Positions 52,831 to 60,353 of a stretch of 64,000 nucleotides of DNA are shown piece after piece. The position numbers and the translations under genes are program-made. The stretch is from Cloacibacillus porcorum (lineage in GTDB: Bacteria > Synergistota > Synergistia > Synergistales > Synergistaceae): positions 496,001 through 560,000 of the forward strand of contig NZ_CP016757.1 in the NCBI RefSeq assembly GCF_001701045.1, read 5' to 3'. The notes under the pieces were generated by a model. It was not told the DNA's origin. It was given only the letters and a program-made list of their open reading frames with translations, and searched no databases. The stretch's first letter is position 1, and each line of letters opens with the position of its first letter.

Positions 52831-54399
52831 TTACATGAACACTCCGGCTCCGGGGCCGAGCGGTATATTGAAGAAATAAAAACAGGCAAGCATCGCGAGG
52901 AAGGCAAAGAAGAAGAATATCGTGTAGGGCAGCGAATAGGCGACTACTGTGCCGATTCCTACCTCCTTCTTGTCGGGGGCGACGTTGAAACGTTCAAAGA
53001 GGGCGATTGCGACCACGAGCATCGTCGACAGCGGCGCGATCGGGTTTGTGCAGGAGTCGCCGCAGCGGTAGGCGGCCGTCACCATCGCGGGCGAGAAGCC
53101 GACCGCCGTGAACATCGGGATGTATATCGGCGCGAGCATGAGCCACTTGGCGTTTGCAGAACCGATGAAGAGGTTGAAGAAGGCGGTCAGGCAGACGATG
53201 ATGACGAGCGTCGGATAGCCGGTGAGGTTGGCCTGGTTGATGAGCTCCGCGCCCTTAAAGCCGACGATCGTCGGAAGGTTGGAGAGGTTGAAGAGTTTGA
53301 TGAATATGGAGGCGGTGAGGGCGATGACGATGAGCATGATGTTCTGCTTGAGTGCCGTACCCATCATGGCGGGAACGTCCTTTGAGTTTGTGATCGTTCC
53401 GACGGTTCTCCCGTAGGCTATGCCGGGAAGCAGGAAGGCCATGAAGAGGGTGAATATTATGCCGCTGAGGAAGGGAGAGCGCGGCAGCAGGGCGCCGTTG
53501 TCGGCGCGCAGTATGGCGTCGGCCGGCAGTGTGAGGAGCAGAATGACGGCCAGCCAGAAGAGGAGCGCCAGCCCCGCGTAACGTAGCCCTTTGACCTGCA
53601 GCGGGCTTATCGTCTCTCCGCACTCTTTGCGGGGGATGTCGATGGGCAGCCCGTCGGCGGCGATGTGCGGCACGGTGCAGTACTTAGTGACAAGGACCGT
53701 CACCGCCGTAAGGACGACGACCGCGGCGGAGAGGAAGTACCAGTTCATCAGCAGATGGGCCGGCGCGTTGAGCCCCAGCTCCTGCGTGACCGCCATAGTG
53801 ATGCCGTTGACGACGAGGTCCTGGCTCGCGATGAGGAAGTTCGCTCCAAAGCCGGCGTTGCCCGCGGCGTAGGCGATGGATACGCCGATCCAGGGGTTCT
53901 TTCCCATCGCCTGATAGACCGCTCCGCCGACCGCGGCCGCGGCGATTATTCCCGCGTCGGAGGCGAGGTTGGCGTTGATGGCGACGAAGGTGAGGATCGC
54001 TACGACCGCCCACTGCGGGGCCTTGAGGATGGTACGTTTGATGAATGTCTCCATCAGGCCGGACTGTTCGCAGACGCCGATGGCCATCAGCAGCGGGATC
54101 ACCGCGCGCAGCGGGGAGAAATCAAAGAATATGTTCTGGAAATTAAGGAAGAAGAAACGGATATTTTCTTTGTTGAGCAGGCTCTTGGCTTTGATGGTGA
54201 TCGTTTCCGGCGACGCGCCCTCCGTTACCTTCGTATATGAGGCGGATACGCCGAGCCATTCGCAGATCACGGAGATGAGGATTACAAAGGCTATAAGCCA
54301 TACGAACATCATAAATGGGTGCGGCAGACGGTTGCCTATCCGCTCCACGCCGCCGATGAATTTCATAAATCCACGCTCTTCCGCAGATTTTTTTTGCAT
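52831..54399 (-). CDS. AbgT-family transporter (p-aminobenzoyl-glutamate type)
   Basis: The 522-aa polytopic protein starts with the AbgT pattern GGVERIGNRLPHPFMMFVWL and has conserved segments INANLASDAGIIAAAAVGGA, GNAGFGANFLIASQD, LFIGSANAKWLMLAPIYIPM and AYRCGDSCTNPIAPL. AbgT proteins import p-aminobenzoyl-glutamate or export sulfonamides. It is paired with a C45 hydrolase downstream and lies divergent to a LysR gene, which probably regulates it. Confidence 0.93.
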   Translation of the reverse strand: MQKKSAEERGFMKFIGGVERIGNRLPHPFMMFVWLIAFVILISVICEWLGVSASYTKVTEGASPETITIKAKSLLNKENIRFFFLNFQNIFFDFSPLRAVIPLLMAIGVCEQSGLMETFIKRTILKAPQWAVVAILTFVAINANLASDAGIIAAAAVGGAVYQAMGKNPWIGVSIAYAAGNAGFGANFLIASQDLVVNGITMAVTQELGLNAPAHLLMNWYFLSAAVVVLTAVTVLVTKYCTVPHIAADGLPIDIPRKECGETISPLQVKGLRYAGLALLFWLAVILLLTLPADAILRADNGALLPRSPFLSGIIFTLFMAFLLPGIAYGRTVGTITNSKDVPAMMGTALKQNIMLIVIALTASIFIKLFNLSNLPTIVGFKGAELINQANLTGYPTLVIIVCLTAFFNLFIGSANAKWLMLAPIYIPMFTAVGFSPAMVTAAYRCGDSCTNPIAPLSTMLVVAIALFERFNVAPDKKEVGIGTVVAYSLPYTIFFFFAFLAMLACFYFFNIPLGPGAGVFM

Positions 54400-54590
54400 A
54401 GATACTTCCTCCTCATAGATATTTTTACAGGATAATCTATTCAGGCCCGAATACTATCTGCATTGAAGTTAAATTATCACAGTTGTTTTCAAGCGGCAAA
54501 TATCAAAAAGGAAGGAGCCCATAACCTGAGGTTATAGGATATATAATAGACAGACAGTCAATTCCCATCCGTAGGGGGAGGTGCCCGATA

Positions 54591-55508
54591 ATGGAGATAA
54601 GAGAGTTTGAATATATTTTGTCGGTGATACGCAACCGAAGCTTTTCCGCGGCGGCCGCCGAACTGCACATATCCCAGCCCGCGCTGAGCAAATATGTCGC
54701 CTCCCTTGAGCGGCGGCTGGGGCTTAAACTTCTTGAGCGAACGAACAAAGGGCTGGTTCCGACATACGCCGGTGAGCGCTGTTATGCCTGCGCGCTGGAG
54801 GTGAGCGAAAGGATGGAGCGGTGGCGGGCCGAGATGGAGGGAATCGCCGCGATGCAGAAGAACCGCCTCCGTGTCGGTGTGATCCGCAACGACCGGCAAT
54901 ATTTTCTCCCGCAGAACATTGAACGCTTTCGGGAACGTTATCCTGATATCGAGCTCAACATAACACAGCAGCTCTCAAAGGATATCGAAAGCGGCATCCT
55001 GAACGGACGCCTCGATATCGGTTTTGTCTCAGAACCCTCCATCCCGGGAAGCGTCGATTACCGCACGCTGGGGAAGAATTATACCCTGCTTGCCGCGCCG
55101 GCCGCGATGGGGCTGGCGGCGGAGGGGGCCGAAAAAGAACAGCTGCCTTTCCCGTGGATCGATATACACCTCCTTGACGGCGCGGCCTTTGTGCTGCAGG
55201 ATGAGAGCTGCCGTTTCCGGAGTTACATCGACGATTTTTTTGAGCATGAGAACTTTTTCCCAAAGATCAAGATGACGACCCAGAGTACGGTGGACGCGCT
55301 GCGTTTTACGGAGCTGGGTGTAGGCCCCTCGCTGATCTCCGACGGTTATATCCATTATCTGTCCCTTAAGGAAAAGGTCGACATCTTCTGTGTGGGTACA
55401 CCGCCCGCGACGACGAACTTTGGGGTGATCGCGAAGAACCTCGACGCGCTTCCAAAGTGCGCCGTTGACTTCATCGATATCTATATGACGGACCAAACGC
55501 GGAGCTGA
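54591..55508 (+). CDS. LysR-family transcriptional regulator
   Basis: The 305-aa protein has the N-terminal LysR helix-turn-helix (FSAAAAELHISQPALSKYVA, SLERRLGLKLLERTNKGLV) and a periplasmic-binding-like effector domain. GGGGGAGG precedes the ATG. Its divergent position relative to the AbgT-hydrolase operon is the classic LysR arrangement, so that operon is the likely target. Confidence 0.92.
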   Translation: MEIREFEYILSVIRNRSFSAAAAELHISQPALSKYVASLERRLGLKLLERTNKGLVPTYAGERCYACALEVSERMERWRAEMEGIAAMQKNRLRVGVIRNDRQYFLPQNIERFRERYPDIELNITQQLSKDIESGILNGRLDIGFVSEPSIPGSVDYRTLGKNYTLLAAPAAMGLAAEGAEKEQLPFPWIDIHLLDGAAFVLQDESCRFRSYIDDFFEHENFFPKIKMTTQSTVDALRFTELGVGPSLISDGYIHYLSLKEKVDIFCVGTPPATTNFGVIAKNLDALPKCAVDFIDIYMTDQTRS

Positions 55509-55650
55509 GCGGCGGAGAGAACGCGCACAGTAAATTATTGTTTTAAGAAAAAGTCTCTTAAACTTAAAAAATTCTTGAATTTTTAAAAAATATATACATA
55601 TAAATATAAAACACATAGTATATCCTTAAATTATTCTTGGAGGGATGACT

Positions 55651-56091
55651 ATGGATGAGATCGACATGCGGATCATCGGTGAGCTGAAGGAGAACGGGCG
55701 GGCTACGGCCTCGGAGATCAGCCGGCGGATATCGCTCTCCGTACCCGCGGTTGCCGAGCGTATACGCAAGCTGGAACAGTCGGGTGTCATTGAGGGCTAC
55801 ACGATCAGAGTAAACCGGAATATGACGGGATTCAGCCTGCTGGCCTTTATCCTGGTCACCGTCGCCGGTTCGGAGAATATCGAGAATTTTCGCGTGAAGG
55901 TCGTACGCGAAAGGTGCGTGCTGGAATGCCACCACATAGCAGGGCCGAACGACTATCTTCTGAAGGTGCTGGTGCGCGATACGGCGGAGCTGGAGTCTTT
56001 TCTCTCGCAGACGCTCAAGAAGATCAACGGCGTCGCCGCCTCCAACACTATCATAAGCCTCTCCGCCCTCAAGGAGAGGATCAATGTCTGA
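55651..56091 (+). CDS. Lrp/AsnC-family regulator
   Basis: The 146-aa protein has an N-terminal HTH (ATASEISRRISLSVPAVAER, then IRKLEQSGVIEGY) and a C-terminal RAM domain (VLECHHIAGPNDYLLKVLV). The ATG at 55651 is preferred since GGAGGG lies six bases before it. It overlaps the LysE-type exporter gene by eight bases; Lrp-type regulators often control an adjacent amino-acid exporter. Confidence 0.93.
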   Translation: MDEIDMRIIGELKENGRATASEISRRISLSVPAVAERIRKLEQSGVIEGYTIRVNRNMTGFSLLAFILVTVAGSENIENFRVKVVRERCVLECHHIAGPNDYLLKVLVRDTAELESFLSQTLKKINGVAASNTIISLSALKERINV

Positions 56092-56719
56092 CTATGGCGC
56101 GCCGCTTGTCAGAGGCCTGCTCTTCGGCATGGCCCTGCAGCTGGCAGTCGGCCCCGTCTGTATCTTTGTCTTCCTGGCCGGGGCTGCGCAGGGATTTTAC
56201 GAGGCCATGAGCGGAGTTCTGGGGGCGGCACTTGTCGACGCGCTGGAGATAGCGCTTGCGATAACCGGCGTTGGCCTCATCGTGCGCCGTGGCGGCGCGG
56301 CGGGGGCAAAGCTGCGGATCTTCGGTGCCCTGGTTCTGCTGCTGTTCGGCGCCTCCTATATCCTTGACGCCGTGGGGTTCTCCATTTTGCCGGATTTCGC
56401 GCTTTTCTCTGCCGCCAGTGCCGACGGAACCTTTATCAAGGCCCTTCTCCTTACCCTCTCGAATCCGCTGACGCTGGTCTTCTGGGTTGGCGTCTTTTCC
56501 GTCAAGGTTTCGCGGGAGGGATACGGCGGGGCCTCCCGCTGCCTTTTCGGCCTCGGCTGCGTACTGGCGACGCTCCTGTTTCTGAGTCTCGCCGCCCTCG
56601 CGGGCGGTCTTGCCAAAGAGATGATCACGCCGTGTCAGCTGCGCCTGCTGAACGCCGCGGCGGGGCTGCTGATGTTTTATTTTGCCTATAGGAGTTTCAG
56701 GGGAGGTGAGGGCGGCTAA
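56084..56719 (+). CDS. LysE/RhtB-family amino-acid exporter
   Basis: The 211-aa protein has six hydrophobic segments and the LysE family start (LLFGMALQLAVGPVCIFVF, then GFYEAMSGVLGAALVDALEI). The segment TLSNPLTLVFWVGVFS is also typical. It is translationally coupled to the Lrp regulator upstream. The exported amino acid is unknown. Confidence 0.9.
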   Translation: MSDYGAPLVRGLLFGMALQLAVGPVCIFVFLAGAAQGFYEAMSGVLGAALVDALEIALAITGVGLIVRRGGAAGAKLRIFGALVLLLFGASYILDAVGFSILPDFALFSAASADGTFIKALLLTLSNPLTLVFWVGVFSVKVSREGYGGASRCLFGLGCVLATLLFLSLAALAGGLAKEMITPCQLRLLNAAAGLLMFYFAYRSFRGGEGG

Positions 56720-56765
56720 AACTATGCCTTGCTCTGTTGGCTACGGCTGCGAAGCCGATAAAAAA

Positions 56766-56803
56766 GCCGCGCCCGACGTGAAGCCGGGTGCGGCGATATT
56801 TTT
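56766..56803. terminator. Bidirectional terminator between lysE-type gene and methyltransferase
   Basis: GCCGCGCCCG pairs with CGGGTGCGGC. The plus side is followed by GATATTTTTATT and the minus side by six T. Confidence 0.88.
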
Positions 56804-56845
56804 ATTGACGGCTATATTCGGCGGCGGTCTGCCGGCGGGGTCGTT

Positions 56846-57601
56846 TTACTCCTCCGGCTTCACGGCGAGGAAGCGCAGCCGCACGTAATCGGCGGTCCAG
56901 CCCTTCTTCTCATCGAAGAGCGTCGGGCGGCAGTAGTCTTCAACCTCCTTATAGAAGGCCTCCCGCTCCGCCTCGCTGAAGCCCTCGGTGTGGCTTGCCG
57001 AGAATACCTCCAGCCAGCCGTGGAGTCCCGCAGGAAGCGGCGTCGGACGGTCGATACGGGCGATGAATTTTACCTGGAAGCCCTGGTTTTCCAGAATCTT
57101 CGAGAATGCTCCGAGTTCGGGGTATTTCCACGGGTTGCGCGCCTTGTAATCTATGCCGCGCTTTATGAGGGCGATCTTCATCCCCTCGCGGATGATGCGC
57201 ACGCATCCCTCGCCGCCGCACTCGGCGGCGAAACGCCCGCCGGGTTTCAGCAGGTTCCAGACGCGGCGCACGACGGCATAATGGTCCGGCATCCAGTGGA
57301 TCGCGGCGTTGCTCATGATGGCGTCGAATTTCTCATCCATCTTCAAGGTCTGTGCGTCCGCCAGAAAGGCCTCAACGCCGAGCTCGCGTGCGGCGGCGAC
57401 CATCTCCGGGCTGGCGTCCGTACCGATGACGGAACAGCCCATCTCGGCGAGCTTCTTCGTCAAGATGCCGGTGCCGCAGCCAAGATCCAAAATCCGCTCT
57501 CCCGCCTTTGGCTCAAGGAGTTCTATCACCGGTTCCCCGAGTTTTGGGACGAAGTCCGCGCTCTTCCTGTATTCCTGTGGGTTCCAGATTTGATTTGTCA
57601 T
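56846..57601 (-). CDS. Class I SAM-dependent methyltransferase (trans-aconitate methyltransferase-like)
   Basis: The 251-aa protein has motif I RILDLGCGTGILTKKLAEMG, GTDASPEMV after strand 2, DAQTLKMDEKFDAIMSNAAI and LLKPGGRFAAECGG. WNPQEYRKSADFVPKLGEPV at the start is the usual Methyltransf_25/Tam-like opening. The substrate is unknown. A single gene, convergent with the lysE-type gene. Confidence 0.88.
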   Translation of the reverse strand: MTNQIWNPQEYRKSADFVPKLGEPVIELLEPKAGERILDLGCGTGILTKKLAEMGCSVIGTDASPEMVAAARELGVEAFLADAQTLKMDEKFDAIMSNAAIHWMPDHYAVVRRVWNLLKPGGRFAAECGGEGCVRIIREGMKIALIKRGIDYKARNPWKYPELGAFSKILENQGFQVKFIARIDRPTPLPAGLHGWLEVFSASHTEGFSEAEREAFYKEVEDYCRPTLFDEKKGWTADYVRLRFLAVKPEE

Positions 57602-57703
57602 AGATGACGGTCCCTCTTTCTTAGAGCGCCGCCGGACGCCGCGCCAAATTGCGGCGCAAACGGAGCGGCGGAAGCTGTTTTGTATTTTGCCGTGCCGTCC
57701 CTA

Positions 57704-58447
57704 TTATATCTGAGTTGAGACCTCTCTGCACATCTTTTGTATCTGCGGAACGAGATTTACCGCCTGTTCCTCGGTGAATCTCTGCGCCGGTCCCGCGATA
57801 GAGAATGAGAAGGCGAGCTCGCCGCGGCGGTTGAAGATGGGTACGGCGACCGAGATGATGCCCTCTTCGCGGTCTCCGTAGCTTAGGGAATAGCCGAGGG
57901 TGCGCACATTTGAGAGCTCCAGCCGCAGCTTATCAGGCTCGAAGAGGGTCGTCGCGGTGATCTTATGGGCTTTCTTTATTTCGCGTTCGATGGTCTCCTC
58001 GCCGAGAAAGGCGAGCAGCGCCCTTCCGCCCGCGCCCGCCCAAAGCGGCAGGCGGTCCCCGACGCGCATCACGCACTGCATCGAGAGCAGGCTTTCCACA
58101 TGCTCAAAGCAGGCGCGGTCCTCGCCGACGACGCCGTAAAGAGAAACGGCCTCCTTCGTCTCGTCGCGCATCCTCTTCATATAAGGATAGATTATCTGCT
58201 GCGGACGGAAATTGGCCTTCGCCACGCTGCCGAGCAGATAGAGCTGGTTGCCGAGCGAGTAACAGCGGTCGCTGTGTCGGTGAAGCATATTTAGGTTCTC
58301 GAGGGTGCTGGCAAGGCGCAGCGTCGTCGTCACGGGAAGTTGTATCCTCTCCGCGAGTTCGCTGAGCGTCAGCTTATAATCGTCTCTTGTAAATGCCTTT
58401 AATATGGAAAAGGCGCGTTCTACGGAACGTACGGAATCTTCCTTCAT
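57704..58447 (-). CDS. IclR-family transcriptional regulator
   Basis: The protein of about 247 residues has the IclR winged helix (SVRSVERAFSILKAFTRDD, LTLSELAERIQLPVTTTLRL) and the effector domain (VMRVGDRLPLWAGAGGRALL, EEGIISVAVPIFNRRGELAF). GGAGG five bases before the ATG at 58447 fixes the start. Its target is unclear: the genes downstream on its own strand are convergent or unrelated. Confidence 0.9.
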   Translation of the reverse strand: MKEDSVRSVERAFSILKAFTRDDYKLTLSELAERIQLPVTTTLRLASTLENLNMLHRHSDRCYSLGNQLYLLGSVAKANFRPQQIIYPYMKRMRDETKEAVSLYGVVGEDRACFEHVESLLSMQCVMRVGDRLPLWAGAGGRALLAFLGEETIEREIKKAHKITATTLFEPDKLRLELSNVRTLGYSLSYGDREEGIISVAVPIFNRRGELAFSFSIAGPAQRFTEEQAVNLVPQIQKMCREVSTQI

Positions 58448-58691
58448 GACAGCCTCCAAAATATATTATGTTTCCAACGTATGGAATAAAATTGCATTGT
58501 GCGATATTATAATAGTGGAAGAGTAGAAACTTTGCAACAGGATATTTCGCTTTTTGCCGTGTTTTTTGTCCAGGTACGGATGAGCGATGTTCACGAACGC
58601 CGATTTTTAGAAATATGCCTCTCTCCTTGACGAAAATAACCTCTTTGTTATAATCTTAAATGAATAAAAATGAATAATACCCCGAGTCAAA

Positions 58692-58813
58692 GCTCCTGTA
58701 AAGAAAAATATTCTTATGGAGCACGACCAATGGGTATCTTTGGAAACGAAGGTGCCTCCCACTTGGAAAGGGGAAAAGAGACCACAGGCGCAGGCCTGTG
58801 CGGCGGCCTTTTC
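58692..58813 (+). ncRNA. Moco/Tuco-type riboswitch-like element C upstream of a response regulator
   Basis: The core TATGGAGCACGACCAATGGG, then TTTGGAAACGAAGGTGCCTC and CCACTTGGAAAGGGGA matches elements A, B and D. No P3 hairpin is present. Possible P1: GCTCCTGT (58692-58699) with ACAGGCGC (58784-58791, one mismatch). The 3' strand of P1 also pairs within a following GC-rich hairpin (CACAGG/CCTGTG, 58783-58800) that precedes CCTTTTCC, so P1 and this hairpin exclude each other. Confidence 0.7.
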
Positions 58814-58868
58814 CTTATCTTTGCGGGAGCACCGAATCCATGAGATTAGAGAGGAGGAAGAGGTTAAA

Positions 58869-59564
58869 ATGCGCAGCCTAAAAGTTTTGATCGCAGAGTC
58901 AGATCCACTTCTTCAAAAGCTTTATTCCGATATTATCATCAACGACAGCGCTTTTACTCTGCTAAAGTGCGTCTCCACGGGGCCGCAGATGTTCGAGGCG
59001 ATGCGCTGCATCGACGTTGACCTGGTGCTGCTTGACCTGTTCCTCAGAGATTTCAGCGCGATCGAAGGGCTCGACGACCTTCGCAAATCCTTCTCACGCA
59101 CAGACTATATCGTAGTCTCCTCGGGGGAGAATCCCGAGCTTGTGCGCAAGGCGCTCTGCGCCGGCGTCTTTGAATTTCTCGTTAAGCCCTTTTCCTTTGA
59201 CCGCCTGCGTGCCGCGCTGAAAAACTACCAGATATACCACCACTCGCTCACCGGCAGGACGCGCCCGTGGCAGCAGGAGGACCTGGACGCCCTCGTCTCA
59301 ATGAAGAGCCACGACCCCTCGTGGGCCAACAACCGTTCGATCCCCAAAGGGCTCCAGCTCAAGTGCCTCAACGACATCGAATCATTCCTCAAGAGCAACG
59401 AGGAGACCTTCTCCGCGCAGGAGGTCGGCGAGCATCTAGGTATCTCCCGCTCCACCGCGCGCCGCTACCTTGAGTTTCTTACCATGAGCGAACGCGTTGT
59501 CGTAGAGTACGCCTACCGCCGCGTGGGCCGTCCCGAAAAGCGTTACCGCATGGCGCTGCTGTAG
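58869..59564 (+). CDS. Response regulator, CitB/DcuR-like, behind a Mo/W riboswitch
   Basis: The protein of about 231 residues has a receiver with acidic pair region LIAESD, phospho-acceptor in VLLDLFLRD, the switch Ser in VVSSGEN and the conserved lysine in FLVKPFSF. The C-terminal helix-turn-helix (FSAQEVGEHLGISRSTARRY) is of the CitB/DcuR kind. The ATG at 58869 is chosen because GAGGAAGAGG precedes it; the open frame continues upstream into the riboswitch and is not coding. No kinase gene is nearby. Confidence 0.88.
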   Translation: MRSLKVLIAESDPLLQKLYSDIIINDSAFTLLKCVSTGPQMFEAMRCIDVDLVLLDLFLRDFSAIEGLDDLRKSFSRTDYIVVSSGENPELVRKALCAGVFEFLVKPFSFDRLRAALKNYQIYHHSLTGRTRPWQQEDLDALVSMKSHDPSWANNRSIPKGLQLKCLNDIESFLKSNEETFSAQEVGEHLGISRSTARRYLEFLTMSERVVVEYAYRRVGRPEKRYRMALL

Positions 59565-59602
59565 GCGCCCGGCCCTGATTTGAATTAATTAAATAATAGA
59601 GA

Positions 59603-59640
59603 GACAGAAGAGAGGGGGTGGCTTCCCTCTCTTTTGTCTT
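59603..59640 (+). terminator. Terminator of the response regulator gene
   Basis: AAGAGAGGG pairs with CCCTCTCTT around GGTGGCTT, followed by TTGTCTTT. Confidence 0.8.
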
Positions 59641-60104
59641 TAATAGATAAAATTCCGAAAACCCACTTGTAAAAAACAGCGCCGCCGCGCACTGTTATTT
59701 ATATCGGCGCAAAAAGCGGATTGGCTGCGAATGCTCCCGGAGGGACGGAGGGAATTTAGGGTGTTTTGAGCGGGTAAAACTTATACGCGCGTGAATAAGC
59801 TATATAAGAAAGATATTTTTTGATGGGAAGGCCGCGCGATATTATCATTAATTGACAGCGGTCAAATATTGTGGTTTCGCTGCCGAGAGCCGGTAATTTT
59901 TGTACTTTTGCCCGTTATCGGTTCATTTTATGTCTTTTTGCAACTTACTTGTAAAGAAATTTTACTATCCATAAATTAATCAAAAAAGCGCATAATGTCT
60001 CATATTCTACCTAAATATTGCTCATTATTGTGTACTTTTGTATGATTTGTATAGAAAGTTTAGACAATAGTTGCAACTTAGTTGCAACCCCGAGTTTCAT
60101 TTCC
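59641..60104. promoter_or_regulatory. Long AT-rich control region before the molybdenum hydroxylase leader
   Basis: No gene is supported. Two operator-like repeats are present: TTGCAACTTACTTGTAA at about 59939-59955 and TTGCAACTTAGTTGCAA at 60071-60087, the latter part of a perfect GTTGCAAC-TTA-GTTGCAAC. TGTACTTTTG occurs twice (about 59901 and 60031). This looks like the binding region of a regulator, perhaps the response regulator encoded just upstream. Confidence 0.5.
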
Positions 60105-60237
60105 TAACGCGAACAGGCTATGGAGATGTGACCAGTGAGCCGAAAGGCTCCAAGGGCTTTTGCGGGAAACCGCGAAGCCTCCCGGGATGCGCAGAGCATC
60201 CGAATTGGAAAGGGGTAAGAGTATATTTGCCGCGTTA
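60105..60237 (+). ncRNA. Moco-type riboswitch element D (with P3) upstream of the Mo hydroxylase
   Basis: P1 is TAACGCG (60105-60111) with CGCGTTA (60231-60237). The core reads GGCTATGGAGATGTGACCAG, then a hairpin GAGCC-GAAA-GGCTC (P3, missing in A-C), CAAGGG, hairpin GCGG-GAAA-CCGC, GAAGCCTCCC, a hairpin GGATGC/GCATCC and TTGGAAAGGGG. This is the layout of molybdenum cofactor riboswitches. No clear terminator lies between it and the gene, so control of translation or mRNA stability is likely. Confidence 0.82.
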
Positions 60238-60353
60238 ACGGGCGATGTGCACCACTCCCTCTTTCCGATGAAAATGCAGTCAAGGTTTCTTAATTATTTC
60301 CAGAGTTCCCGCATGGGATATGGAAAAATTCATTTCGAGAGAGGAGATTTTCA

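Noticed and set aside
58594-58610. Third copy of the 124-bp repeat
   Set aside because: Only about a dozen bases (AACGCCGATTTT) match one tip; no palindrome or second tip follows.
58716-58868. N-terminal extension of the response regulator by 51 codons
   Set aside because: It runs through riboswitch element C; a good ribosome site and the receiver domain start at 58869.
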